Assembly: GCA_029582165.1 (NCBI GenBank)
Contig: CM055875.1
Coordinates: 10,662,785-10,726,784 of the forward strand
Source of the DNA: Portulaca oleracea
Lineage: Eukaryota; Streptophyta; Magnoliopsida; Caryophyllales; Portulacaceae
Reading direction: 5' to 3'
Length of the DNA stretch: 64,000 nucleotides
The notes beneath the pieces were generated by a model that saw only the letters and a program-made list of their open reading frames with translations, was not told the origin of the DNA and made no database searches. Within the stretch, counting starts at the first letter, position 1, and the number at the start of each line of letters is the position of its first letter. Of this stretch, positions 33,439-45,800 are shown one piece after another. Made by a program: the position numbers and the translations under genes.

Positions 33439-34710
33439 ATGGCTAGGGGACGCAGTCAAGTTCAAGAGGAACCTTCTTCAAAGAGGAGGAAAGCTGATGC
33501 AACCATGGGTCGGGATAAAGGCGCGCGTTCTTCTCGTCAAAGCCGAGGTAACAATCCCTTTAATCTCGAAGGTGAAATGTATGATCGTTATCTTGCTTTG
33601 AGCAAGCGTAGAGTTGTGGCCACTAGGTATATGCATGAACCATTTTTAGAATCAACTGGCATGTTAACTGATGTTGAATGGTTGTTAAATAGATGTGGCA
33701 TGTTACGCTTTGCTCGAATGAGAGAACCAACTTATAGGAACCTGACCTAGGAGGTGCTTAGCACTTTTGAAGTAGATTTGGCCACTAGGGATGGTTTGAT
33801 TAGTTTTCACATTGATGAAGAGACCCATTCCCTCACTTTGGCTGACTTAGCTGAGATTTTTCAACTTCCTGTTATAACTGACCGTAGGAAGAGAGAGGTG
33901 CCTGATGATGATGTATGGAACCCCACGACCTTTTGGCAGTTCCTTACCACAAGGACTGATTATAATCCCCGCAAATCTAAGTGCACTGCCATCCGCAATC
34001 CGACTTTTCGGGTTACTCAGCGGATTTTATCCTGTGGAATGTTTGGACGTGGTGATAGCATGAATGTTGCTTCTAAGGCTGAATTTTATGTGCTGTGGGG
34101 GATGTATTATGGTCGACCTGATGTTAATCCCGCTGCCCTTTTTGCTCTACATTTAGCACGACATGCTAGCCTTGGGAAAGGGGATATTGTTATGGGGGGT
34201 TTGCTTACTGTGTTAGCGAGACATTTTGGTTGGGACCCTGTTCGCCATCAAAGAGATTTGGTTGGTGGACCTTTGCCTTTGGATGCCAAGACTTTTTGTT
34301 CTATGAAAATGTGTGCATTGGACGGGGCTGCTGTTTTGTGGCGGTACCCTAACAATGAGTTGGTGCGGCTTCCCAATGATAATGTGACCATCCAACATGT
34401 CCTTAACATCCTCTTTCTACCTCCTTTGAACCCGAACCAGCCTGCTCTTGCGGGTCCACTTGCCATCCGCGAGGATGAAGAGGGTGGGGAAAGTAGTGAT
34501 GATGAGCCGAACGATGAGGGAGTGAGTGAGCCTACCTTTGAAGAGAGGCTTAACGACCTCCAAGTCTATTGTGAGCATGAATTTCAAGCCCTTCGGGATT
34601 CCCAGGGTAGAATTGAGCAGACCCAAGCTGAAATGCTTGCCTTGATGCGCTCCATGCGTGATTGGCAGCTAAACCATACCTATGGCCCATCCCAACCTCC
34701 TCCTCCTTGA
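33439..34710 (+). pseudogene. Athila env-like (ORF1-family) gene with one in-frame stop
   Basis: A single reading frame from the ATG at 33439 to the stop at 34710, broken only by a TAG at 33748-33750. The protein (about 423 codons) has a basic N-terminus and a central region typical of the ATHILA ORF-1 family (LADLAEIFQLPV; NPTFRVTQRILSCGMFGRGD; EFYVLWGMYYGRPDVNPAA). The C-terminal half is acidic (EEGGESSDDEPND), followed by a predicted coiled coil (EERLNDLQVYCEHEFQALRD). No obvious signal peptide or transmembrane segment is seen. The function of this plant retroelement ORF is unknown; calling it env-like rests on position only. The stop could be a TGG-to-TAG change. Confidence 0.75.
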
Positions 34711-36567
34711 TTCATCTATGTGGTTTCCTTCTCCATCCCTCCTTTGTTTCTAGTGTTATGTTTTGCATTGCGGACAATGCTAGGTTCAAGCATAGGGGGG
34801 TTTTTCTTATCCATCTTTGTGTATATGTGTATTTTAAGTCTTTTTATTTTGATTTTTACGTGTTTTGAGTCTTTTTGTTTGGATTTGGTTTGATTATTTT
34901 TGTTTTTCTAGTTTAGTTTTTTCTTTTTCTTAGTTTGTTTTAGTTTTTTTATTATTTTATTATTTTCTTTTTGAGTCTTGTAATGTTTTTGAAAACAATT
35001 GAAAAAATCTCAAAAAAATTAGAAATTCTGGAAAAATTTAAAAGAAAAGTTTTGAGTAGGATTAGGCGAGATAGTTTTCTTTTGACTTGATTTAATCTTG
35101 TATAGCCCATTTGTGAAGTTCTGTGAATTGACATGAGTTGTGAAGCTAAATGTTGTGAGAATTGTGCTAGGAAAATGAGATCGATTACCTTTGTCACTAT
35201 TTTAAGAGAGAATTGTGCATATGTATATCTTTTTAAGCTGGGTATTGATTGTTGAGCGTTACCCGTGAGTCTACATAAGCCTAAAAGAAAAGACTAATCA
35301 TTTTTATTGGTCTTATCTCCATGAGTGACTCACCATTGTGGTATCCTCCTTTATTTGCTTTGCATCTCCTTGAAATTGCCATGCCTTGTACTTTGACAAG
35401 ATGATAGAGGCATTAGGAATGAACCCGCAAGCCTTGGCCACCTGTTTATATCATAATATCCGTAGTTAGCCCCTTCTAGCCTTGACCATTTCTTTTCTTG
35501 ATAACCCGCATTATAAGCCACTGGCCGATTACATAATTCCTATCCTTAAGCCATTGCTTGAAATGTTTTGGGTTTGAAGTTGGGTTGATTGCGGTTACTT
35601 TTGTGGTTTGGTTTGAGGGGGGGATTGGTTTGAGTTGTAAATATTGACTTGATTCCTCAATTGAGTTCATTGAGGTTGTTGTTAATTGGAGCTTGCCTAG
35701 TGTGTTGTATATGTGTGTGAGTGTTTTAATCAATGGAAAAAAAAAGAAAAAAAAAGAAAAGTGTGAAAAAAGAGGAAAATAAATCAGAAAATTCCTGAAA
35801 AATGAAAAAAAGAGAATAAAGGTGTTTAGCATTGTGTTTCTTTTGTTTTGAGGCAAGTTTCCAATTGATTGTAGGGTTGATTTGTTGATTTGGATTGACT
35901 ATAAGTGGTGAGAATGATAGTATGTTGAATTGGTGTGGTTTAGTTTCAAGCTTTGGCTTTTAGCTCCACATATCCCAAATATTTTCCACTTCTTACCCTT
36001 TAACCCTAGCCCCGTTACAACCCTTAAAAGTCCTCTTGATTGTCATTGTTGCATTGCATTTTTGCGGTGGAGAGTTGAGATTCTTAGCAAGTACGTGGTT
36101 GGTTGTGACTTTGGTTTGAGTATTTGAGCGAACTTTCAATGATTTTCATATTCAAACACATGAGAGGAGTGTTTCCACATTCCCAAAAAGTGAGTTTGCT
36201 CTTCATTCTTACCTAGTTTCATGCTTAACATGTGCCTTCTTATCTCATTCGGTGATTAAGGGTGATTGGTTGAGCTTGATGAGTGCCGTTCTTGAAACAT
36301 TTGTCTTCATTTACTTGTGTAAATTGGCTTCTTTTCACTCTTGGGCTGTACTATAGATTAGATTGGTTGATTGAATGTTCTATCAATGCCATCCTTAGGA
36401 GTTGTAATTAAATAAAATTTTCGTTTTATTATTTTTACTTTTGAGTTTTCTTTTTATTTTTGCTTTGAGTTCTTTGAGTCTTTTTGTTCCAGTTTCTTTC
36501 ATTTTCTTTTATTTTCATTTTTTACCTTTTCTTTTTAGTTTTAGACTTGCTTAGGGACAAGCAAGGA
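34711..36567 (+). other. Athila-like 3' non-coding region
   Basis: About 1.9 kb of T-rich sequence with 'ttgcggacaatgctaggttcaag' type wording after the ORF and 'gcttagggacaagcaagg' near its end. No supported gene. Its end is shared with 11969-12192. Confidence 0.65.
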
Positions 36568-36584
36568 CTAAGCATGGGGGATTT
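36568..36584 (+). promoter_or_regulatory. Polypurine tract
   Basis: 'ctaagcatgggggattt' precedes the LTR start TGATAAG. Confidence 0.75.
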
Positions 36585-38021
36585 TGATAAGTGCTTCTTG
36601 TATATATGAATACTTGGTTGTTTTGATTGGAATTTGGGGAATATTTGATATGATTGTATTATTTTATGCCCGAATTTCCCATATTACGCTTGGTTTGGAG
36701 TTTGGTGAGTTATGTAGGAAATTTGTGAAGAATCGATGTAAACCGAGCCAAAAATCAAGTGTAGATCCAAGTTGTGTGCTTAAAGGACCAAGAAGTGTGA
36801 AGTTGGATCACCCAAGGCCCAAACAATGGCCCAAAGGACTCCTAGGCCTGAATCTGCAGTGGCACGGGTAGTGCCAGAGGAGGCACGGGTAGTGCCAGAG
36901 GAGGCACGGGTAGTGCCTATGACCAGAGCTTGAAGAAATTTGTGCAGGGAGCTGACACGGGTAGTGCCAGGGGAGGCACGGTCCGTGTCACCCCTGACAC
37001 GGTCCGTGTCTCTTGTGTCTTTTCGTTTTCGGCGGTTTCGAGATGCTATTTGCCTATATTATGCTGAATTCCGGCTGTGAAGGATATCATATTCGACCAT
37101 CCTCCATTCCATACCCTAATTATATCCTTCATTCATCCATATTCCATCCATCATTTTGAAGATTGAGAGAAGATTGAAGATCGAAGAGTGTCTTGAATAC
37201 ACTGTGAAGAGGAGGAGCAAAAGTCCTCCATTGTTGATTCCTAGCAAGATTGTTCTTTACTTGGGTTTATTTCTCATTCTCTCATAGATTTTCATATGCT
37301 TTCTAGAATAGATTTCAATTGCTTTGTAGTTTCAAACATGAATAGTGAATAGTTCTTTTTAGTTTGGGGGATGAACCTTTGAAGTTGTTTGATAAATTGA
37401 CTTTGTTGGATTGAATAATCATGAATTTAGTTTGTTTCAATCTATTTAGCCTTTGAATTGAATTGTTATTGCTTTTGTTTGATCACCAATTGCAAGTAAT
37501 TAGGTTGTTGAACGAAGTACCGAAAGGAGAAGTTTGATATCTCGAAAACCTAGGTTAAACTAATTAAAAATTGTCTAGACATAGAAGTTTTTAATTAGGG
37601 TTCTTGAGATAATTAGATATTTAACCTTGATTAAATCAAAATAACCACGAAAGTAGGTGATTGGTTTGTCTTGGCAATTCGCTCTAGTGGCAAAATCTCA
37701 TTGCGAAGTATTCTGTGCATTTATCGAACCTTGATTGTGCAAACTAATGAAATGAGTGTTCAATCCATATCGTTGATTCGTTACTTGACTTAGGTTTTAT
37801 CCCCTGAACGTCTTTTTATCTTGATAAATCCAAGTACATTCTGTGAATATTTGTTTGATTGCTTTGAGTAGCGAATAGAAATAGAATTTGTTGTCTCAAA
37901 CAAAAACCCGATCGGCTTAGCAATCAATTAGGAGGCTAGTTCAGTGCGTTGAAAGGAAAAGTGCCTGTGGGAACGACCTTGATTTATGCTACAATTTCAC
38001 CCGTGCACTTGCGGCTTATCA
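36585..38021 (+). repeat. Athila-like 3' LTR (1437 bp)
   Basis: Termini TGATAAGTGC and GGCTTATCA. Three copies of a 21-bp unit with 'ggcacgggtagtgcc' start at 36861, 36882 and 36903, followed by CACGGTCCGTG palindromes to about 37015. Confidence 0.8.
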
Positions 38022-39170
38022 ATCATCAACCATTCTCATCATCTATTATCATTACTCTACCCTCATTTCACCAACTACTATCATCTAATACACTTACTTT
38101 ATCCCTATTTCGTCAACCATTCTCACCAACTATCATCATCATCCTACCAAAATTCTCTTAAACTTCCTCTACTATATCCACTCTTATCTCCTAATATAAT
38201 TATAACCACTCTCATCATCCCCATACCACTCCTATACCATTCACTCAAATCATCCATATCTTCATCATCCTATCCGAGGTCATAACCGGGGCTAAGTCAA
38301 GGAATTCAATCGTCGCATTCGGGCAACCCACATAAAACAAGGGTTGGTTTTGTCATTATTATTGTGGTTTTTCATCATGTAATCCATTCTTTAATTCCTT
38401 TACTTGTACATATTTTGTAAAGCAAAAACCGCATTTTATATTGCATGATTTGAATAATAATTCCGCGAAATTAACCAAACTTCTCCCCGCTCTCTTTCTT
38501 TTCAATGTTGATTTTAGTAGAGTCTGTTTTATAACAGGCGGATTCGAGAGTTCTTATAACTCTCGAATTCGTAACCTTAACCCCAAATCTAGAAATCGGG
38601 TTCGTAGACCGGAGTCTTTCTTTTCTTATTTTATGGTTTGCGATTTCCTTAAATCGGCTGGCGACTCTTTAAACATTTTACAAATTCGTTTAATTATTAA
38701 AGTATTCGATTTTTTGCACAAAAATAATTTAAGAAAATAATTTAATTCATGTCCAATATTTATCCAAGGAGGGTCCCGAGAGAAATGGGCCAGTAAATGA
38801 TAAAACCTAGGCGGGTTTTATCATTTTCCACCCAATTTCTCTTTGGGCCGAGGAGACCAGTGGCCCAGCCTGAAATCCGCTAAAACCTAGGCGGGTTTTA
38901 GCAGATTCCATGGCCCGCTTGTTTTCTCTTGGGCCTGGATTTATTTAGTGGGTCGGGATTAAATTATTGTTAAATTAATTTGTGTAATTACGGATAATTT
39001 AAATAATAAAAACAGGTTTATAAATAAATGAAGTTTCATCACCCCGAAAATGAATTTCAAAAATAAAAAATATCCTTATTTAAGGATTAAGTAGCCTTAG
39101 TCGGCTCCCGATCACATAAGTAGTGCATCCGAAAACATCTCCCCGAACGGGAATTTTTCCAAGTCCTACA
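38022..39170 (+). repeat. Tat-like 5' LTR, 5' part missing
   Basis: Homologous along its length to 53130-54271 of the second Tat-like element (for example 'cattaaacttctccccgctc' type block and 'ccttagtcggctcccgatcac'). Ends CTACA before a PBS. Contains palindromes AAAACCTAGGCGGGTTTT at 38802-38819 and 38882-38899. The 5' part is cut at the Athila junction. Confidence 0.78.
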
Positions 39171-39173
39171 AAT

Positions 39174-39192
39174 TGGCGACTCCACTGGGGAC
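39174..39192 (+). promoter_or_regulatory. Primer binding site (Arg-tRNA type)
   Basis: TGGCGACTCCACTGGGGAC, three bases after the LTR end. This PBS is typical of Tat/Ogre-type elements. Confidence 0.78.
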
Positions 39193-41681
39193 TTAAACTT
39201 AAAAAAGAGGGTAAAACTTGAAAAAATCAAATTGATTTGAAAGTGTAAAAGGGAGAAGTTAATTTATTTCGCGACTTTATTATTCTTTTAGGCATCCCTT
39301 GCATACCGGGCCACTAATTGGGTCTTTTGACACATTAGCACAAAGGCGACGGTTTAAGTTACCTAAGATTTCCCTTGAGACCGGGAGGCCACTACTATGA
39401 GGGTGAACTCTACATCTCTAAGCATTTGGTCGCTCCTCTCCCGGTGTCACACTCCAAGAGCTTCCTTGAAGTTCTTTGAGAAATACCCCAACTGCTTACC
39501 TTATGGTATGAAGAACCGGGGAGAAGGCATGCGGTAGGCTATATAACCTAACCATAAAAGTCCATGAATTTAGAGCTTTGGCTTAGGGTACCCCCTTCAT
39601 GTGTATGCTATGTGCTATGAGAATCCCTCCCCCTTTCTTTTTTCTTGTCCTTTTGTAAAGAGTCGACCCTAGTTTTGAGGTTTTGTTCTAGTCCATATAA
39701 AATTCATTGGCTTGAGAAAATAATTATTTATTAATTTATATAATTAACTTAAACGCATTATGGTTAACCTAAGTGGAAGAGCCCATTTATGTTTGAAAGT
39801 TGATTATATTAATCAATAAATAAAAATTGACCCACCTTTGATGATATTATATGGCCCTTTACGAAATTCTCTTAACAAAGGTCCAAGAAAAAATTAATTA
39901 ATAAGTCCAACAAAGTAAATGGATAGTGTCTTAGACTGCATAATAGTCACTAGGCTTGAGTAGATCAATTTATCAATTTAATTAATAAATCAATCACATT
40001 TATGGTCGGCCCGTTGTTAGGCCCAACCATATTGGATTTGTCAATTAAGCCCATAAATTAATTATGACTTGCTTATTGTTGAGTTTATCCAGTCCTTTAC
40101 AACATCCATTTTCCCCGAGTAAAAAAAAAGGGCATAAAAAAAAGAAGGTTGGAAAAGAAACGGGTCGTCAGTCTTGTTAAGCATTATTCTAGTCCGCATA
40201 ATAGCCAACATAGCTTGAGTTGTCTGAGTTGTTGGGCCAAGTTAGGGATTCTCCTTAAAACGGTCGGCCTGTTGATTAAGCCCATCCGAATTGAGAAACA
40301 CTGACTTGTATCTTTCAACTTATGTCGACTCGCTATATTTGACTTTATCCGGCCCTTTATAATGATCTTGTTGTAAAAACTATTGTTGTTACGCAAATCT
40401 GTGTCATAGTTGGGTTGTTTCCTGAGTTAGGTGTCTTACAATAGTCCTAGATGAGTCTTAGTTTCAAAGTCTGCATGTAAATATCTTTCAGTCTTTAGAA
40501 AGTCTCTTACAAGGTCGTGTCATATGTGAGTCTTTTCTTAAGTCAATATATGTGTTTTGTTTTTGGAAGTCTAAGCCCGGGTCATGGGTGAGTCTTTGGT
40601 CTAGGTCATAAGTGAGTCTTTTTCTTGGTTAATGTGTTTTAGAAAGTCCTGTGTGAACCCAGGTCAAGGGCAAATCTTTGTTCTAGAGTCAGAATATGAG
40701 TGCCTTTTTCTTTAGATAGTATCATGTAAGGTCCAGGATGAATCTTTGTGTTAATGTCTGCATGTAAGTGTCTTGCATTCATTAGAAAGAATCATATAAA
40801 GTCTAGGATGAATCTTTGTGTTAGTGTCTGCATGTAAGTGTCTTGCATTCTTTAGAAAGCATCATATAAGGTCTAGGATGAATCTTTGTGTTAGTGTCTG
40901 CATGTAAGTGTCTTGCATTCTTTAGAAAGCATCATATAAGTTCTAGGATAAATCTTTGTGTTAGTGTCTGCATGTAAGTGTCTTGCATTCATTAGAAAGC
41001 ATCATATAAGGTCTAGGATGAATCTTTGTGTTAATGTATGCATTCATTAGAAAGCATCATATAAGGTCAGGATGGGTCTTTGTGTTAGCGTCTGTATGTA
41101 AGTGTCTTGCATTCTTTAGGAGGTCTCATATAGAATATGTAGACCCATGTCATGAACAAGTCTGTGTCTAGAGTCATCATGTAAATATCCGTCTTTTTTA
41201 AGAAGTCTAGTGTAAACCCATATGATGGGTGAGTCTTTTCTGGTGTTGGCATATCATGTGAGTGTCTTTCTTTTTTAGGAAGTCTAATGAAAACCCGTGG
41301 CATATCAGCATATAGGCGTTTGCACTTTAGGAGGTCTCATATAGAACATGAAGACCCATGTCATGGGTAAGTCTTTTCCTTAAGTCGGCATATAGAAGTC
41401 TTGCATCCTAGGAAGTCCCATATAGATCAATTAGCTCTTTCAAACCCATGTCCTGGGTGAGTCTCTCCCGAGTCAGCATATAGGCGTTTTTCATTTTATG
41501 AAGTCCATGTAGGTTATTTAGGTCATGCATACATTGGGATGAGTTTTTCTTCATTTATCTAGTGTCAGGGTCAAGGCCTGAGCTTACCATAAAAGGAATA
41601 TTTGGGATGAGGGGAAATTCTGCAACTACCATAGATCCCGAGGAAACAACATGGAGAATTGTTAGACTTTGGATTCCTTAG
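39193..41681 (+). other. Tat-like leader, non-coding
   Basis: Long untranslated leader similar to 54294-55700 in the second Tat-like element. It contains a 70-bp tandem repeat (40731-41130) and related degenerate modules ('gtcatgggtgagtct') on both sides. It is interrupted by the CRM-like insertion at 41682. Confidence 0.7.
40731..41130 (+). repeat. 70-bp tandem repeat, about 5.5 copies
   Basis: Unit starts ('gtctaggatgaatctttgtg' or close variants) at 40731, 40801, 40871, 40941 and 41011, then a shortened unit at about 41065. It lies in the Tat-like leader. Copy-to-copy identity is high within the array, so expansion was recent relative to the element. Confidence 0.9.
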
Positions 41682-42651
41682 TGATGGAAATCAGCCCACT
41701 TCTAATCAGGAGATCCAAATTATTTACAAAGAAGTGGAACGGGCCATAGAAGAAGGGTACAACGTGAAAGTCCAAAGGTCTACTCATATGGTGTGTAACT
41801 TATTTCAAGAGGATGTCCAAACATCCTAAAGATGGGCCAAGTCACACGCCAAGCCCAAGCAACGTCCAAGTCAAGAATCCAAGCTCAATTTTATGATCTT
41901 GATTTTTGGATGTAATTTAATTAGTTAAAGTTTAATTAGTTTTTGGTATTTTTTTTAGGCTAGATTAGGCGTGTAGTTTATCTTTCCTAGATAGAGATTG
42001 ACTATTTTATAACTAATCCATCTTGGATTAGGAAAGCCAAAACCAACTAGGATAAGGTTAGTTATAACAAACTCCCCCTAGGATAAGGATTCCTAATCCA
42101 AGGGAGAGTAGGAGTATGTAGGCGTTTAAATAGAGGAACTCTCCTTGGTTTGCATGCCAATTAGGAGTCTCCTAGCTTAGATAGCTTGGCTTGCACGCCA
42201 AGTAAGGAGTACTAGTCCCTTAAGGACTCTCCTAGTATAAATAGCCTAGGCTTGTAATCGTTTCAAACAACCCAGTTCAGAAATATGAATCAAGCTTTAA
42301 GCTTAAACCCTTAAGTGTTTGGATAAACCTTCACTCCTTTCTTCTATTGTATCTTGGTCTGGCACCCAAGTGGTTAGGAAGAGCTTGACTCTAGGTTGCA
42401 GTCTAGGTCAAGTTAGCCCTAGGTTGTCTAACTTGTGGATTCAAGTTAGAAACCTAGCTCTATCCGTTCTTACCTTTCTAACAATATAGTTAAGGTAATT
42501 ACCTTGTGAGCTTTCTGTCAATACAGTTAAGTCATATTCAACCCCATATCCTACCCCCTCATCCCAACGCCACCCCCCCTTTTGTTGTTTGGTTACACGT
42601 GTTTCGTGTATTATTGGAATCAAGAACCTTTCTTGATCCGGTAATACATCA
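41682..42651 (+). repeat. 5' LTR (970 bp)
   Basis: TGATGGAAATC...ATACATCA; TATA box TATAAATAG at 42236-42244. It carries the same pol-tail coding sequence as the 3' LTR, here outside any long frame. Confidence 0.93.
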
Positions 42652-42655
42652 AAAG

Positions 42656-42673
42656 TGGTATCAGAGCTCTAGG
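42656..42673 (+). promoter_or_regulatory. Primer binding site (initiator-Met type)
   Basis: TGGTATCAGAGCTCTAGG, four bases after the 5' LTR end. Confidence 0.88.
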
Positions 42674-42866
42674 TTAAGGTTGAGTGTAAACCAAACACGT
42701 AACCTTCTAATCCAAAAGCCTAACCTGCTAATCCACAGGGTTAACCTGCAATCCAAACACATAACCTTCAAACCTTCAGTACCAACCTACGACCCTAAAC
42801 TCCACAAACAGCCTAAACACATTATCCATCCCTACCCAACGTCAACTGGACGTTCCAACCTCTACC

Positions 42867-45800
42867 ATGGCACACGAATTGCTCTTCATGAGGAGGATCC
42901 TCAGCAGTTCGATTGTCCCAGAAGATCAACAACAACGAGAGGCTATCCTTCAGTCTCGCTGCACCATCAAAGGAAAGGTCTGCTCCTTAATCGTTGATGG
43001 AGGAAGCTGCACCAACGTGGCTTCAACGACTTTGGTGGACAAACTTCAGTTGGAAACCAGTCCACATCCCAAGCCCTACACCATCCAATGGCTCAATCAA
43101 GGTGAAGGACTACAAGTTACTCAACGATGCTTGGTAAGCTTTTCCATTGGCAAGAACTATCAAGATTCTATTTGGTGTGATATATTGCCTATGGATGCTT
43201 GTCATCTTTTGTTGGGAACACCCTGGTTATTTGACAGGAGTGTGATACATGATGGAAGAGCCAACACCTACACCTTCAGGTTCAACCACAAAAAAATCAC
43301 CCTGGCTCCACTTAAAGTAACCCTTCCGTCCCAACCCAAAGAGATTGATCCAAATCCAATCCCTTCTATGTCAGCTGAACATCATGAGTTCAGTGAGCAT
43401 AAAGAGATCATTCTCTTAGACCTAAACACAGATTCCAGCTACAAAACTCCCTCACCAGACGTCCCAACTCGTGAAGTTGACGTCCATCCCCTTGTCACCC
43501 CTCTTTTGGAACAATACTCTCATGTGTTCCCAGAAGAGATGCCGCCAGGTCTACCACCTGAGCGAGATATTCAGCATAAGATTGATCTAATCCCGGGATC
43601 AGTCTTACCCAATAAAACTGCATACCGGATGAACCCTAGCGACACACAGGAGATTCAGAGGCAAGTTAATGATCTTCTAGCAAAGGGTATGATACGGGAA
43701 AGTCATAGTCCGTGCGCCGTTCCAGCGTTATTGGTCCCGAAGAAAGACGGAAGTCAACGAATGTGTATCGACTGCAGGGCCATAAACAAGATCACCATCA
43801 AGTACAGGTTCCCAATTCCTAGACTTGAGGATCTATTGGACGAGTTACATGGTGCCCAGGTCTTTTCGAAAATAGATCTCAGAAGCGGGTACTATCAGAT
43901 TCGGATTTAAGCCGGAGACGAGTGGAAAACAGCGTTCAAAACTAAAGGAGGTCTCTACGAATGGTTAGTCATGCCTTTTGGACTAACTAATGCTCCTTCT
44001 ACTTTTATGAGACTAATGAATCAGGTCCTGAAGCCCCTTATTGGCAAGTGTGTTGTTATCTACTTCGACGATATACTTGTATACAGCAAGAGTGAGGAGG
44101 AACACATTCAACACCTCACGTCAGTACTTGATTTGCTAGATCACGAGAAGCTCTATGGGAATCTCGCCAAGTGCCACTTCTTCACCAAAAAATTAGTCTT
44201 TCTTGGCTATGTACTCTCGGCTGATGGGATACAGGTTGATGAAGAGAAAATCAAAGCAATCAAAGAGTGGCCTACACCAGCTAGCATTCACGACATCAGG
44301 AGTTTTCACGGCCTAACTTCCTTCTACAGGAGGTTCGTGAAGAACTTCAAGTCGATTATAGCACCCATGACCGAATTACTGAAGAGCAAAGAGTTCAGTT
44401 GGACGCCATCAGCACAACAGGCGTTCGATTCTATCAAAATTCAACTCTGCACCGCCCCTGTTCTTGCCCTACCAAGCTTTGACATAAAGTTTGAAGTGTA
44501 GTGCGATGCTTCTGGAGTTGGAATTGGAGCAGTATTATCACAGGAGGGTCGTCCCTTGGCCTACTACAGCGAGAAACTCAGTGATGCCCGGAAGAAGTAC
44601 AACACGTACGACAAGGAGTTCTATGCTATTATTCGGGCCCTAGAACATTGGCGACACTATCTCATCGGCCACGAATTTATTCTGCATAGCGACCACGAAG
44701 CACTAAAGTATATTCAGGGCCAACATAAGTTAAACCCGCGTCATGCTAAGTGGGTTGAATTTATGCAAGCTTATCACTTCGTCATTCAGCACAAAGCCGG
44801 CCATCTGAATAAGGGTGCAGACGCCCTTTCTCGCCGTTATTTTCTCCTTCAAGTCCTTGATTCACGTGTGATAGGGCTTGAACACATCAAGGATCTCTAT
44901 GAAGAAGATGGAGATTTCAAGGAGATCTATAGAGACTGCAAGAACCGCCCCAACGACCAGTATCACGTGGAGCATGGTTTTTTATTCCATGGGAATTAGC
45001 TGTGTATTCCTAGAAGCAGTCTTAGGGAACTTCTTATCTTAGAAGTTCATGGAGGGAGCCTAGCAGGACACTTCGGTATTGAGAAGACTTATCTGATGTT
45101 GAAGGAACACTATTTTTGGCCTCACATGGTCAAAGACGTCGAACATATGGTTAGAAGGTGTTCTACTTGCAACTTATCGAAGAGTCATGTGCTTCCCCAA
45201 GGGTTATACACGCCCTTGCCCATCCCTGAAGGTCCTTGGGAAGATATTAGTCTTGATTTCATTGTGGGACTACCTAGGACCCAACGTGGGAAGGATTTAA
45301 TCATGGTGGTCGTTGATCGATTCTCAAAGATGGCTCACTTTATCCCATGCCACACCACCTATGATGCAGTTAGACTGGCAGAACTATATTTCCAAGAAGT
45401 CGTTCGACTGCATGGAATACCTAGGACGATGGTCTCAGATCGGGATGCAAAGTTCCTTAGCCACTTTTGGGTTACTCTTTGGAAGAAGATGGGAACCAAG
45501 CTCAAATTCAGCACCGCCTGTCACCCACAGACCGACGGTCAAACGGAGGTCACCAATCGGACCCTAGGTTTGCTATTGAGGTCCTTGGTGAGCAAGAACA
45601 AGAAAGGATGGGACACTCTTCTCCCACACGCCGAATTTGCATTCAACAGGGCTCCAAGCAAGGCAACGGGTCGTTCACCCTTCCAAGTTGTTTATGGAAG
45701 GAACCCTACTACACCTATGGACCTCACGCCTATCAACAGTGCCATAAGGTTCAGCCAGGAAGCCCAAAAACGAGCCCAAGAAATACAAAAGCTCCATGAG

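Larger units (their letters stand above)
30338..38021 (+). mobile_element. 5'-truncated Athila-like Ty3/gypsy element
   Basis: It starts in mid RNase H, then integrase, a spacer, an env-like ORF, a long 3' non-coding region, a polypurine tract and a 1437-bp 3' LTR with TGATAAG/CTTATCA termini. The 5' LTR, gag, protease and RT are absent. The bases after the LTR are ATCAT; the left partner is lost, so no target duplication can be tested. It lies directly against Tat-like LTR sequence at 38022. Confidence 0.85.

Noticed and set aside
42656..42673. Partial tRNA gene at the TGGTATCAGAGC sites
   Set aside because: Only an 18-nt match to a tRNA 3' end is present, at the correct PBS position next to an LTR.
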